Positions 34,728 through 45,239 of a stretch of DNA of 64,000 nt are shown in pieces; position 1 is the stretch's first letter; the number at the start of each line of letters is the position of its first letter. The notes below the pieces were generated by a model, which saw nothing but the letters and a program-made list of their open reading frames with translations, had not been told where the DNA came from and ran no database searches. Source of the DNA: Galeruca laticollis (Eukaryota > Arthropoda > Insecta > Coleoptera > Chrysomelidae). The DNA is taken from positions 113,886,067 to 113,950,066 of the forward strand of contig OY998177.1 of NCBI GenBank assembly GCA_963921935.1. The letters run 5' to 3'. The translations under genes and the position numbers were made by a program.

Positions 34728-34950
34728 AATAAATCACCGGCGGTGAAAAGTCTATTTTTAAAAATATTTATTTATTACTTATTACACTTAGAATGTTACC
34801 GATAATAATTTTACGTTTATATTACTGGAAAGTTAACTACTGACGGACTGTCTGAACGAATTTTGGAAATAAGGTAAACTAAAAATGTTAAGCAAAATTA
34901 TTATATAGTGTGTCAGCATCTTTATATCATCTTCTCTACAAGGGGTGACA
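34728..34950 (-). repeat. Putative Gypsy 5' LTR
   Basis: Sequence between the primer site and the hAT remnant, about 220 bp, with a TATA-like GATATAAAGATG on the minus strand. The outer end is placed near TGTCACCCCTTG by the resumption of hAT coding sequence at about 34960. No 3' LTR is present to verify the boundaries. Confidence 0.5.
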
Positions 34951-34959
34951 TAATTCATG

Positions 34960-37232
34960 CATATTTTGTAAAACCAAGATCATCAAAACAATTCGAGAAA
35001 TGAATTAACAAACCATCCAAGTGTTCAACAAATGAATTTTTGTTTGCTTCTATATTAACTTGGGCGCATAAATTTAGAAGTGGAAACATGTCGAACCTAT
35101 TTTTTTTCAAATTTGTCTTCCATATCTCCATTTTTTATGAATGGTTTTGTCGCCCTTGCATCGATTTATTCAAAACACTCAATTTTCCAAAAATTTCCAC
35201 CAAATATATAAGTTCAATAATAAAAGTATTATCCCTAAACAAATTTGCATCCTCATTATGATTTTCTTCAAGAAAAATTGCAATTGCTTATTTGGCTTCA
35301 AATACTCTCTGAAGTTGTAAGCAACTCCTATATCTCCACACAGCTTTGCAAATAACCTAACTTTTAATGAACTGTTTATATGTACTTTACATCAACTTTC
35401 GTTACTTTTTTAAAAGCGCAGTTAAGTGCTAATGACGAAAAAATATTGAAATCGTTTAAAAAACAAATAAGATTCATGACATTTATTTTTAACAAGTTTG
35501 AGCCTTCCCCCACCCCTTACTTGAAGAATAAGGGAAAAAAGTCCCTTACTAAAGTCTCAACAGTCTCTAATTGTTCACAAGATTTTTTAGTATTAATGTT
35601 AAAATTATCTAAACTTGCAAAACTATATTGAATGCTATGACTACTACTGCTACTAAAAAAACTAGAACTAGAGATATTGATTCAATATTATTTGTACTAT
35701 TTAATATATTAGCTGTATCAGCTTAAATAGTTCCTCCCCCTTTTTCTACATAATTACCAACTATGTGTTTTGCTAGTGTAACTTTGTAGCTTCTGGATTA
35801 TCTTAAACCTTGAACAGTGAACAGATTTTCTTCTAGATCGAAATCTCTGCAAACATGAGCATTTTTTATTATTAATAATAATATATACCCTATTGCAATA
35901 TTAAGTTTTTTTGTAGGTGTAATGTATATATAAGATTTGAAATATTCTGAATCGTTTTTAGAATATATCCACTAACTAAAATATTTTAAAAGCTGAAAAA
36001 AATCTGATTTTGTAAACTCTATTATATAATTTTGGGGTAAAATCCTGCCACCCGGAATTTCAATGTGGAATAACCAATTAAAGTATTAAATAACGATATT
36101 TAAGTTTTAATAATTATGATTTTGCAATAGGTACTTACCGATAACTGTTGTTCGTCCATTATAACAAGAACCATAACTAATTATAGGAACTTTAGCTAAG
36201 TAGGAACTGACGAAAAGGAATACAACTTCTTTCAGTACTTCTTACGAAAAATGTGCTCCCTGCAAATAAAATAAATGGCGAAACGGAAAACCACGCCAGT
36301 ATCCGCCATGTCATGCTTGTCATTAGTTTCGTTCACTTTCCGATTTCTTCTCTTTTTGTAATTTTATGATTACATCAATCAAACAGCTCACCCAAAAATG
36401 TTGCTGTGATGTTTAATATGAAATATTACTGATATTTTTATAAACTAACTTCGTATAAACGTAGTCGCAGGAAGTTACTAAAAATTTATTTGAAAGATGT
36501 AAAAGTAACTGCAAAATGTGATCATCTTAGAAACTTGTTAATTTGTAATATTACAGTAATGTTCTATATCTGACATTGGTGAGAAGCATACAAATTAACA
36601 TATGAATGTTTTCTATAGGAAGTTGCTAAAAAGCAGTTCCTAGGATATGTATGTAACTGCGAATTCAAGTCTTATTATGTACCTCAAAAATATGTTTTAA
36701 TTACATCACATGGTTATTAATAAAGTTGGTTATAAAATTTAAACATCCAGGAAATATGTTATTAACGTTTTAAATAAACATTACGAAAAGTCTCTAAAAA
36801 GAACATCACAAAAAAGACTTGTTACGTTTCTTGCTTAGTGGGTGTTTTGACCATATCAATAGCTGTTGGCAAAACTAATATTTCTCCTATTGCGTCTGGT
36901 TTTTACAATTCGCGATTCTTTTAAGATAATAAGTACGATGCTATTTAGTAACGCATTTGATGGAATATGAACGTTTGCTTCTGTTTAGTGAACTCATCCA
37001 ATTTTCTTTGCAAAACTCATTGAGATTTGCCAACGTATTGAGAATGTATAGTTTCAATGTGCCGTTTCAATTTTTCGGGTCTCATATTATCAGCAGCCAA
37101 AACTTTCGAACAAAACAAACACATTGGTTTTTCCACATTATCAGTGTTATACTTGTAAATCCGAACTATAAATAAGATGAATCGTAATGTCTTGCCTGGG
37201 GAGTTTTTCCTGATTCCTATTAGTTTTGCCAA
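34960..37232 (-). pseudogene. hAT transposase remnant (BED zinc finger, ZBED5-like)
   Basis: The N-terminus (37232-37017) has a BED-type finger: EKPMCLFCSKVLAADNMRPE, KLKRHIETIH (Cys-x2-Cys, His-x4-His), then YVGKSQ. Downstream in other frames come matches to KQTFIFHQM- and IASYLL-type blocks (36860-36990) and VLPTAIDMVK near 36840-36880. After a long unreadable middle (about 35640-36800), 35270-34980 gives AIAIFLEENHNEDANLFRD, IIELIYLVEIFGKLSVLNKS and MQGR, NRFDMFPLLNLCAQVN and SFVEHLDGLLIHFSNCFDDL, C-terminal hAT blocks. Many stops and shifts; the catalytic residues were not located. The Gypsy LTR cut it at about 34955. Confidence 0.75.
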
Positions 37233-37239
37233 TATCTGA

Positions 37240-37889
37240 TTCTACATTACTAGAGGATGTTCTCTTATAACCAGTCAAGAACTTATCCATTTCTCTGAAA
37301 ATATTAGGATAATGTATTTATTGTTCTTAAAAAAAGTAAACTCAATTAAATTATTCACTATTGTGATCAGTGAGTAATTAGGTACGACAAGATAAAATAA
37401 GAAACACAATCTAACACTGCTGAGCTAAACTCAAGTAGATATTGTCTGAATTTTTGGAGAGTTAAGGTTGTAGCCCATTTATACAATACCGCTCCCACCT
37501 AGCAAAATAATGTTCATTGACCCTCCTCAGTAGACCTACTTTACATTAACAACACAAATTAGCGGACAGCTTGTTGTCGTACCACTCAATGGTTGACATC
37601 ACGCTAAACGCATACCTACCATGCGCTTCAAGCGGACGGCCTGCGAGATTTACGCATGGGACGGGCAAGTTGCCACCCGCCGCCTGCACCAGTAGAACCA
37701 TTCTTATATAAAGGTTATATAAGAACCATTATTCTCAAATTATTGATCTACCAAGTAATCTTCACGCTCGATTTCTTGCGTTGTTATTTCAATGGAGAGT
37801 GGTTACAAGCTATGTTTGGTTGGCTGCTAGCAGTTGACGTTTGGGCAGCGAGTAGTCATCTCCGTTAAAGGCGTTATTCTCTCTATATG
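37240..37889. other. Unassigned DNA, locally GC-rich
   Basis: No gene. 37490-37690 is richer in G+C, including GCGGACGGCCTGCGAG and CCACCCGCCGCCTGCACC, and may be the outer part of a decayed MITE surrounding the inverted repeat at 37890. Confidence 0.4.
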
Positions 37890-38057
37890 TAACGTCACCG
37901 TCCCATCGCCTCACCGGCACAGTAAAAGAAAATATTCTAACATTGCAAGCAATGAACGTAATCACACTACTCCGTTACTTACACCCACTTCCATTTACGT
38001 GCAATATAAGAATATTTTCCTTGGCGTTGCCGGTGAGGCGACGTGACGGTGACGTTA
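37890..38057. repeat. Small inverted-repeat element (MITE-like)
   Basis: 168 bp with ends TAACGTCACCGTCCCATCGC and, inverted, TAACGTCACCGTCACGTCGC. The arms match for about 50 bases (including CTCACCGGCA and AAAATATTCT) and are unusually GC-rich for the window. No clear TSD beyond TA. No coding capacity. Confidence 0.65.
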
Positions 38058-38704
38058 ACTATAGTGAAAGTCGCGCCTAAAGCGGTGTTGTGCGGGAGCG
38101 GTGTCGTGTAAGTGAGGTACGACTATTACTGGTCGGCCACGTTACGTATCATACCGCTAGTGGTTTATCCTTGCAACGAATGGATATCGTAGGTAAGATA
38201 GTGTAGGTATTCTATTTTTTAGCCGTAATATTTGCTACGGGGCAAGGGTAGCATCAGCAACATAGTAGTTAATATGTACCTATATGTCATTATTGTTTGT
38301 ATTAGCTGCACGTGTAGTTGTTTTTGTCAATCCTGGCCCTTAGACCAGTCCACGCCTCCCTAGAGAGATGGGCCTTGCAGTTCGGAAAACGGTGCTTTAC
38401 ATCGATTTTTTCTATTAAATGTAGCCAATTTTATTACGAAACAGTGTCCGTTTTGACATCCTGTGTCTTCGTGAATAATAAAAAACATTTGGTTGGATCC
38501 AAACTTTTTGGTGTAGTTTGTCCTGATTAAAATTCCATATTTTGTGAATAGAATGATTTTCAACGTATAAGGAGATTTGGAACGGAGTAGATCGAACTTT
38601 ATGTTATTAGAATAAACTTTAACCAATCTTACGTTTTGGTTACCTAGTTCCTATACCTGAACCGAACCTTTATTGACGTATTGATATGCATATCATTGAA
38701 TACT
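38058..38704. other. Unassigned DNA
   Basis: No recognisable gene or repeat; 38060-38160 continues the local GC enrichment. Confidence 0.45.
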
Positions 38705-38820
38705 TTTTTAAATGGAACCAATTGTTTCTAAATAATTCCACAATATAATTGTTAAAAATTCCTGAAAATGGACAATTGTTTCGATATTAACTATCATCTT
38801 CAGAATGATGATGGTAATGT
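38705..38820 (-). mobile_element. PLE-A-related 3'-end fragment
   Basis: The minus strand shows CTGAAGATGATAG, ATATCGAAACAATTGTCC and the PLE tail AATTATATTGTGGAATTATT, ending near AAAAAAGTATTC. The hammerhead core and minimal stem III are intact (CTGAAGA, GAAAC, GTC), with the same extra T. Diverged relative to the 24-29 kb copies. Confidence 0.65.
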
Positions 38821-38945
38821 TTAATATGCTAAATGCCTCAATACCGGTTCGGCTTTGCTATGGCGAGTGGTCAAGAAAATTTAACGAGCAATTGAGGTTT
38901 AAGGAAGTTGAAAATCACCTTGAATTTTTTAACTGATATTATTAC

Positions 38946-39937
38946 TTTTCCGCCCAACCTTTCTACATGCGAGAAAAGTATTGGTTAATCCCAAAAAAAG
39001 TTGGAATTTTGGAAATTTTTTGAGTTATTTTTGTTTTCCATCAACAACAACACGAAAAAACGGTTTTGAAAAAAAATCCTGTGTGTATGTCGTCGTCGTC
39101 GTCGTTGTCGTCGGCCACTTTTTCTTACATGTCTTGTTAGCACGATACAGCCTCCGGAGTGAAATAAGTCAGCAATTTTATGATTGAATATTGTTAAGAA
39201 CATGTCACAGATGATCCCCATTGATTTTCAGTTCACCAGAGCCAGTACAACGGGTGCTATGGTACTTGAAGTACGACATTTTGTAGATTTTTGAGAAATT
39301 TCAGTTTATTAGCACAATACAGCCTCCGGAGTTCAACAAGTCACCAATTTTATGATTGAATATTATTCAAGGCATCTTACTGATGAACCCTATTGAGTTT
39401 CAGCTCACCGGAGCCAATACAACAGGTGCTACAGTACTTTAAGTACGATATTTTTGTTATTTTTGGAGAAGTTTCAGTTTGTTAACACGATACAGCCTCC
39501 GGAGTATATACAAATGACCAATTTTATGATTGGGTATTATTCAGAGCGTCTCAAAGATGAACCCTATTGATATTCAACTCAGTAAAGCCAGTACAACGGG
39601 TGCTATGGTACTTGAAGTACCAAATTTTCGTCATTACTGGACAGTTTTCAGTTTGTTAGTACGATATAGTCTCCAGAGAGTATATGATTGATCAATTTCA
39701 TGATTGAATATTGTTCAAGGTGTCTCACAGATGTACCCTATTGATTTTCAGTTGACTAGAGCATGTACTGCGGGTCCTATAAATCCAGATATACTGAATT
39801 TTTGGTTATTTTTGGATAAATTTCGGTTTGTTAGCACGATACATCCTCCGAAGTGTATACAAGTAACAATTTTATGATAGAATATTGTTCAGGGCCACAG
39901 ATGCGGAGAAGTTAGTTTTAATCCTTAAAACCGTTTA
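38946..39937 (+). repeat. Tandem-unit element, copy 1 (4.5 units of about 173 bp)
   Basis: A leader of about 190 bp (TTTTCCGCCCAACC, AAAAAAAGTTGGAATTTTGG, CACGAAAAAACGG, then a GTC/GTT trinucleotide run at 39089-39114) precedes units starting at 39138, 39309, 39483, 39657 and 39832. Each unit starts TAGCACGATACAGCCTCCGG and includes CACAGATGAACCCTATTGA, CACCAGAGCCAGTACAACGG and a GTACTTGAAGTAC mini-palindrome. The last unit is partial and ends in a unique terminator, GATGCGGAGAAGTTAG, then CCTTAAAACCG. No coding frame. Confidence 0.85.
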
Positions 39938-41198
39938 TCTTTCATTCAATCGACCCAAATATTTCTATCCCTTCTCACAATTGCATAAAATCGCGTTTTT
40001 AAGAAATATATTTCTTATTTTTTCAGATAGAGGATTAATTGTTCAAGACCACCAAAAATTGAAAATAACTACTACAACGCTGGACGATATTTTCCAATGT
40101 TTATGCGTATTGGATACATTAAATGATTTGTATAGATATATTAGTTTCATTCTCCCAACAATTTTTTTCAAAGTCGTCATTATTCATAATCTGAAATGGT
40201 CCAATGTAAATTTTATTGCAAGCAAGGAAATATGTAGTAACAAACAACGAAATTTACAGAACAAGAAGGTAAGTGTTGTACAGTGAATAAGACTGGAACC
40301 TTGGAAAAACCATGAAAATCAAGGAAATGAAAAAAGTTATTAGAGACATTCTACAAAATAAAAATTCCAGAACTCGAAATAGGAATTTACACTGCTCTTA
40401 AAACTATTATCCAAATTGTAGAGGTAAATTCCATGAATATTACTTGGTTTTAACAACAGCAAAATATCCTGTTTTTTCCTGACCAATTCAATTTCTCTCC
40501 TCCAATTTTCTTGATTATTTGCAGTCTATAATAAGAGAAAATTATGTATTATAATGACATGCTAGAGCGAGATATATTCATTATATTCTCTTACAGCTAT
40601 AATCAATTATTAAATAAACTAGTTTTGATTATTGGGAGCACGCAAATCTCATTTTGAAACCTAATAATCAGCTCATAGGTGATATTTTAATCCCGCGCTG
40701 ATTGACAGGTTGTACTACAGGATGCAATTCAATGAGTACAGAATATCAGTTTCAAGAAATAATTCTTAATATTGGTAATATGTACCTAGTTGTGCTTCTA
40801 ATTCTAATTAATATTGATACTGATCAGATCCTCTGTGTGTATAGAATTTAATGTGAAGATGATTCAATACAGACATTCATCAACATATACATGTATTACA
40901 TATATTTACGTAAATAAGTTAAAGACTAGATCTATTTTTTTACAAACTGTTATTGACATTGTCATTAAAAAATATTTATTCACTTATTAACATACACATC
41001 ATCCCCTGATAGTCCTATTTTGAACTCGCTAATGAAACGCACTAAAACTTACCCGCATTAGTCACAGGTTTTTCCTATATCCCAACTAAATTACTGACTT
41101 GCAAATATATCAAATGATCATTCCAAAAATGGTTGCAAGGTGTGTTGTCATTTAATGTTTTGTAAAAATGTATTTATTTTAAAGATATTTTAACATAC
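39938..41198. other. Unassigned AT-rich DNA; may contain BEL 3' LTR
   Basis: No gene recognised. A 133-codon frame running out of the array (39885-40286) has no motif. Sequence next to the BEL polypurine tract (below 41199) would be its 3' LTR if retained, but I could not match it to the 5' side. Confidence 0.4.
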
Positions 41199-41340
41199 TG
41201 CCCCTCTGTTGAACGGATCGCTTTAAATAAACAGGAAGAGAAATGGGGAGTGGAAAAACAAAATGAATCTAAGCGAGTGAGGGGGATCTGTGGTTGGATT
41301 AAAAAACAAAACGAAATAAAATACAAACAGAAAGAACTAT

Positions 41341-41569
41341 GAAATTAACTGTTTCGACCCTCACTTCGTGGAATCTACTCATATTAGTGTTATAAATAAA
41401 ACTCAGGGCTTCTAGTTAATACCACAATATAATAAAAATTGTTGAAAATTCTAAAAAATTGACGATGATATTGATTTATCGGAACAATTGTCAATTTTTT
41501 AGAATTTTCAACATTTTTTTTATATTGTGGTATTAACTAGAAACCGTGAGTTTCATTTAAAACACTAAT
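41341..41569. mobile_element. PLE-A inverted dimer, 229 bp, with 12-bp TSD
   Basis: AGAAAGAACTAT at 41329-41340 and 41570-41581. Inside, two PLE-A tails face each other: the left arm reads outward through CTCATATTAGTGTTATAA into the extension (CTTCACTTCGTGG-like to GAAATTAACTG); the right arm ends in the short tail TTTAAAACACTAAT. The junction is near 41460, inside the hammerhead region (GAAAC reads GGAAC). No coding part. Confidence 0.85.
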
Positions 41570-41581
41570 AGAAAGAACTAT

Positions 41582-42212
41582 TGTCAAAAATATACTTCGC
41601 CCAATTGGCTTCCTTGCCAAATGGCAAGAGACAAAGATTAGTGGTTGTCGTGTGAGTAGTCCGCTATTGGTGCGTATTCTTATTGCTTTGACTTTGTCGT
41701 CAGATCCATGAAAAACTTCTATTACTCTTACTATTGGCCATCTAAGAGGGCGAGAATTTTCCTCCTTTAAAAGAACGAGGTCGTTGACCTGAAGATTGCG
41801 AGAAGGGAGTATCCACTTGGGTCCGTGCTGTAATATATTTAAATATTCAACTGACCATCTCTTCCAAAATGATTGCTGAATGCGAGCAGATTTTTGAAAT
41901 AAACTCAATCTGTTTTCGGGGACATGTGCGAGATCATTTTTCAGGATATGCCGGTCTGACACATTCTAAGTCAGTGGAATAATTGAAGTAAGCACATATA
42001 GGTTGGGAATTCAGGATTGTCTAGCAGCATTGGGCGATTTTGTTATTTTGGGATGTCTGCGTGAGGCGACCACGAACACATAAAAATTCATCTTTATTTA
42101 AAAATGGATAGAGTGACGAGATATTTTCATAAGAGAGACGTTTCCCAGCCTGGACTTCACAAATTTCGCTTGAGAAATGTATAAGTTGCAAATTTTTGAA
42201 GATTTGATTCAT
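41582..42212 (-). pseudogene. BEL/Pao integrase remnants
   Basis: 42212-42021 encodes the stretch before the integrase core, with KRLSYENISSLYPFLNKDEF and LCVRGRLTQTSQNNKIA. A frame change and a deletion of the catalytic core follow. 41962 to about 41582 is the C-terminal domain typical of BEL/Pao (DUF5641): SFWKRWSVEYLNILQHGPKW, LQVNDLVLLKEENSRPLRWP and IVRVIEVFHGSDDKVKAIRI, then RTNSGLLTRQP. The DDE residues are missing, so it is inactive. The PLE dimer at 41341-41569 follows immediately downstream. Confidence 0.85.
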
Positions 42213-42374
42213 GGCGGATTACATTCGCCAACATTTAACGGGCCTAATTTTTTGTCGCTGGGGTATTTACAATAACAAACAAATCTGTTGCAGTATGGAA
42301 CGGTGTGAGTGAGTCTGCAATATTTTGAAAATTTGGAAAACGGTTTTTTCCAGAAAATAAGTGTTTGGAATATT

Positions 42375-42440
42375 AAATGAAATTAACTGTCTCGACCCTT
42401 ACTTCGTAGAATCTGCTCATATTAGTGTTTTAAAACACTA
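42375..42440. mobile_element. 66-bp PLE-A dimer insertion with 12-bp TSD
   Basis: GTTTGGAATATT at 42363-42374 and 42441-42452. The insert is the extension tail of PLE-A (complement of GAGCAGATTCTACGAAGTAA and neighbours) meeting a 10-base short tail at TAGTGTTTTAAAACACTA, an 18-base perfect palindrome. It is the smallest PLE dimer in the window. Confidence 0.85.
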
Positions 42441-42479
42441 GTTTGGAATATTTCCTACAACACACAGTTACCTTTTTCT

Positions 42480-43019
42480 GTTCAGGTAAATTGTTTAAAT
42501 TCAATTTCTCATCAAAATTACTGATATTAATCTAGGGTCTAGTAACCAGGCAGGACCGTGTCTCTTATAACTGGTACAAAAAAGAACTCTTAAACTAGTA
42601 CTATTGCTGTTATCTTTAGTAACACAGTGATGAGGAAGAAAATGTTTATTTAAAATGTTTTTATTATGAAGTTAGCGAGGCACATAGTGTGCGTGACCAA
42701 GAGACATATTCGTTTATGAATTTTTTATAGTCATGAAAAAGAGAGGGAGTATTTTCTAATCTATTATCGAGGTATAAAAAACGCATTTTCACCATGTGAA
42801 ATTAATCACCTAACTTGGTAGGTACATCAGGTGAGCGTAGAGGGATGTTCAACTGAAAAGATCTATTTTCGAAAATATTGAGATTTTGTTCGAAATCTTA
42901 TTCAGCCTGTTCTTTATCAGGGCTAAATATTTTCTGTTTGTGGATATCCCTAATTTCCCAAAACTCTGTGAGGAGTGTGTCTAATTGAGAGTCTTGTGAG
43001 GGTAACTCAAAAGTGTTTG
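42480..43019 (-). pseudogene. BEL/Pao reverse transcriptase N-terminus
   Basis: In several frames: TFELPSQDSQLDTLLTEFWE, then IFSPDKEQAE, LNIPLRSPDVPTKLGD, FHMVKMRFLYLDNRLENTPS, LGHAHYVP, and HFLPHHCVTKDNSN followed by LRVLF. This is the conserved approach to the BEL/Pao RT catalytic centre (YLPHHxV-like block). The YxDD part is absent; sequence breaks off toward the 66-bp PLE insertion and the integrase remnant. Many shifts. Confidence 0.8.
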
Positions 43020-44170
43020 TAAAAAATCGAGAAAAGTATTGGTTTACCCCAAAAAAAGTTGGAATTTTGAAATTTTTTTGAGTTATTTTTACTTTTTTAA
43101 TCAAGAACAACACGAAACAAAGGTTTTCAGAAAAAAAATACTGTGTGTATGTCGTTGTCGTAGTCGTCGTGGTTGTCGTCGACCACTTTTCGTTACAAGT
43201 CTTCTTAGCACGATACATCCTCCGGAGTGCAACAAGTCACAAATTTCATAATTGAATATTATTCAGAACATATCACAGATGAACCCTATGATTTTTAGGT
43301 CACCAGAGCCAGTACAACACGTGCTCTAATACTGTAAATACGACATTTTTATCATATTTGGAGAAATTTTAGTTTGTTAGCACGATACAGCCTCCGGGGT
43401 GCAACAAGTCACCAACTTTATCATCGAATATTATTCAAAACATATTACAGATAAGCCCTATTGATTTTCAGCTTAGCAGAGCCAGTACAACAGGTGCTAT
43501 AGTAGTTTAAGTACGACATTTTGGTAATTTTTGGAGAAATTTCAGTTCTTAGCACGATTCAGCCTTCAGAGTATATACAAGTGACCAATTTTATGATTGG
43601 ATATTATTCAGGGCGTCTCAAAGATGAACCCTATTCATACTCAGCTCATTACAGCCAGTACGACGAGTGCTTTGGTACTTGAAGTACTAAATTTTGTCAT
43701 TTTTGGATAATTTTTAGTTTGTTTGCACGATACAACCTCCAGAGTGTATAGAAGTGGCCAATTTTATGATTCAAGATTTTCCATAGCGTCTTATTGCTGA
43801 CTATTATCGATTTTTAGCTCACCAGAGCTAGTACAGGGTGCTATGGTACCTGAAGTGCCACATTTTTGGTGTTTTTTGGAAAAAATTTGAGTTGTTAGCA
43901 CGATACAGCCTCCGGAGTGTATACAAATGACCAATTTAATATTTTTTGAGGTGTCTCACATATGTACCCTATTGATTTACAGCTAACTATAGCGAGTACA
44001 GCGGGTCCTATAAATCCAGATATACTACAATTTTTTTTTGAGAAATTTCGGTTTGTGAGCACGATACATCCCCCGAAGTGTATACAAGTGACAATTTAAT
44101 GATAGAATATTGTTCAGGACATCTCAAAGATGCGGAAAAATTAGTTTTAATCTTTAAAACCGCTTATTTT
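43020..44170 (+). repeat. Tandem-unit element, copy 2 (5.5 units)
   Basis: The leader (AAAAAAAGTTGGAATTTTG, CACGAAACAAAGG, GTC/GTT run about 43149-43180) is followed by units starting 43206, 43378, 43550, 43723, 43896 and about 44056. The fifth carries GCGGGTCCTATAAATCC like unit 4 of copy 1; the fourth (GCGTCTTATTGCTGACTATT) has no counterpart in copy 1 but matches unit 3 of copy 3. Ends with the same terminator (GATGCGGAAAAATTAG, CTTTAAAACCG). Inserted within the BEL element. Confidence 0.85.
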
Positions 44171-44514
44171 TATATACTTTGGTACATAACTAAAAAATTA
44201 TCAGGCCTGGTCACAGTGGAGTTTTGTTTTCTGTGTTTCACTTCCATTATTATGCCCATACAATATGAAACGCCAGAGAAACAATTAAAAACATAGACAA
44301 ACTAAAGCTTATTAAAACATTGTTCGTATTATTTTCATTGCCAGCAGCCAGCGCATGGACGAACGACATGAGAGATGCAGTGACATCACCGCTAGCGCGG
44401 CGTATTTTAAATTTTAAGCTTTTTCATAATTCATTTATATCAATACGAAAACAAGCTCAGAAAATTATGAAATATTGCAGAACTACTAAACTTAACATGC
44501 TCTTTTAGATTATG
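44171..44514. other. Unassigned spacer inside the BEL element
   Basis: Expected to hold the protease-RT linker, but no BEL motif is readable. It includes a GC-rich patch CACCGCTAGCGCGGCG near 44388-44403. Confidence 0.4.
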
Positions 44515-45035
44515 TAATAAAAAAATGTGCTGAACGAGCCTATTATCTAACCTATTATTGTATTTTGTAGTACAGGATAATTTCTACCTAGATTTATCAG
44601 TCCATTACCTATCAAATTAAAATATAAATCAGTATCAATACGTGAATCAAAACTGGATGGTTTGAAAAATTTCCTATCAGCGAGTGTAATGTGGTCTTGA
44701 ATAGCAAAAGGGGTATTGTCGACAGGAGTTTGGGATGATCTGCATATGATGCTTGGCAACACTGCACAAGAGAGATCGGAAAATATTTTATTATAAGTAT
44801 CACAAAAAATTCTGAATCCTGCCATGCGATTAGATTCCACAATGTCTTGAGTAATTACAGAAATGTGTAAATATTCCTTGTATACAATAGCGTTTATTTG
44901 TTGCAATACATTTTCAGAAACGAAAGTGTTTTGTGACGCAGTGTCTAGTAATGCCTTTGCTTGTATAGGGGAACCATATCTGGAGTAGAGTATGACAATG
45001 GCCGTAGTTAACACAATATCACTGTTTCTGGTCAT
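44515..45035 (-). pseudogene. BEL/Pao aspartic protease (DUF1758-like)
   Basis: TTAIVILYSRYGSPIQAKAL, then LLDTASQNTFVSENVLQQIN gives the DTA/G-type catalytic motif used by BEL/Pao proteases. ITLADRKFFKPSSFDSRIDT and LNRN-type ends (LINLGRNYPVLQNTIIG) match the C-terminus, followed by a TAG in place of the usual Trp and IIGSF. The gene is otherwise open over 162 codons. Confidence 0.8.
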
Positions 45036-45239
45036 TAAGGAGAAATTAACGGATGCGGAAGGATTTTCAGAGTTTTGTGGCGATTGTAAATAGTCACTAG
45101 TCTGAGAGGGTGACCGTGAATTGTTATGACCACTGCGACTGTGAGAAGAATACTGATAAACTCGAGAATTATTTACACGAAGGTTAGAATTTTCAGGTGT
45201 AGCATTTCTAAGATTATTTTGACTCCTACCAGGAGAGTG

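Larger units (their letters stand above)
20670..34950 (-). mobile_element. Ty3/Gypsy element of 17.6/297 type, split by four insertions
   Basis: Reading the minus strand: putative LTR (34728-34950), primer-binding site, gag (34434 to about 33284), protease (33039 to 32477), RT (24285 to 23108), RNase H and linker (21727 to 20670). The gaps are later insertions: PLE-B dimer 33052-33271, Harbinger transposon 24289-32473 (itself holding a PLE dimer), and hAT/P-like element 21735-23100. Across the insertions the Gypsy sequence resumes where it left off once a TSD copy is discounted. Integrase and 3' LTR are missing; the element ends near 20670. Frameshifts in gag and RT show it is old and inactive. 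Confidence 0.85.

Noticed and set aside
38985..39221. Arg/Asp/Val repeat peptides near 39.1, 43.1 and 60.3 kb
   Set aside because: They are translations of the GTC/GTT trinucleotide run in the element leader, not a gene.
39138..39937. Regular repeats considered as a CRISPR array or satellite
   Set aside because: Units are about 173 bp with no short direct repeat/spacer pattern, and the context is eukaryotic. Three copies with the same leader and terminator indicate a dispersed element.
39885..40286. 133-codon plus-strand open frame
   Set aside because: Starts in the terminator of the tandem-unit element and runs into AT-rich DNA; no motif, likely chance.
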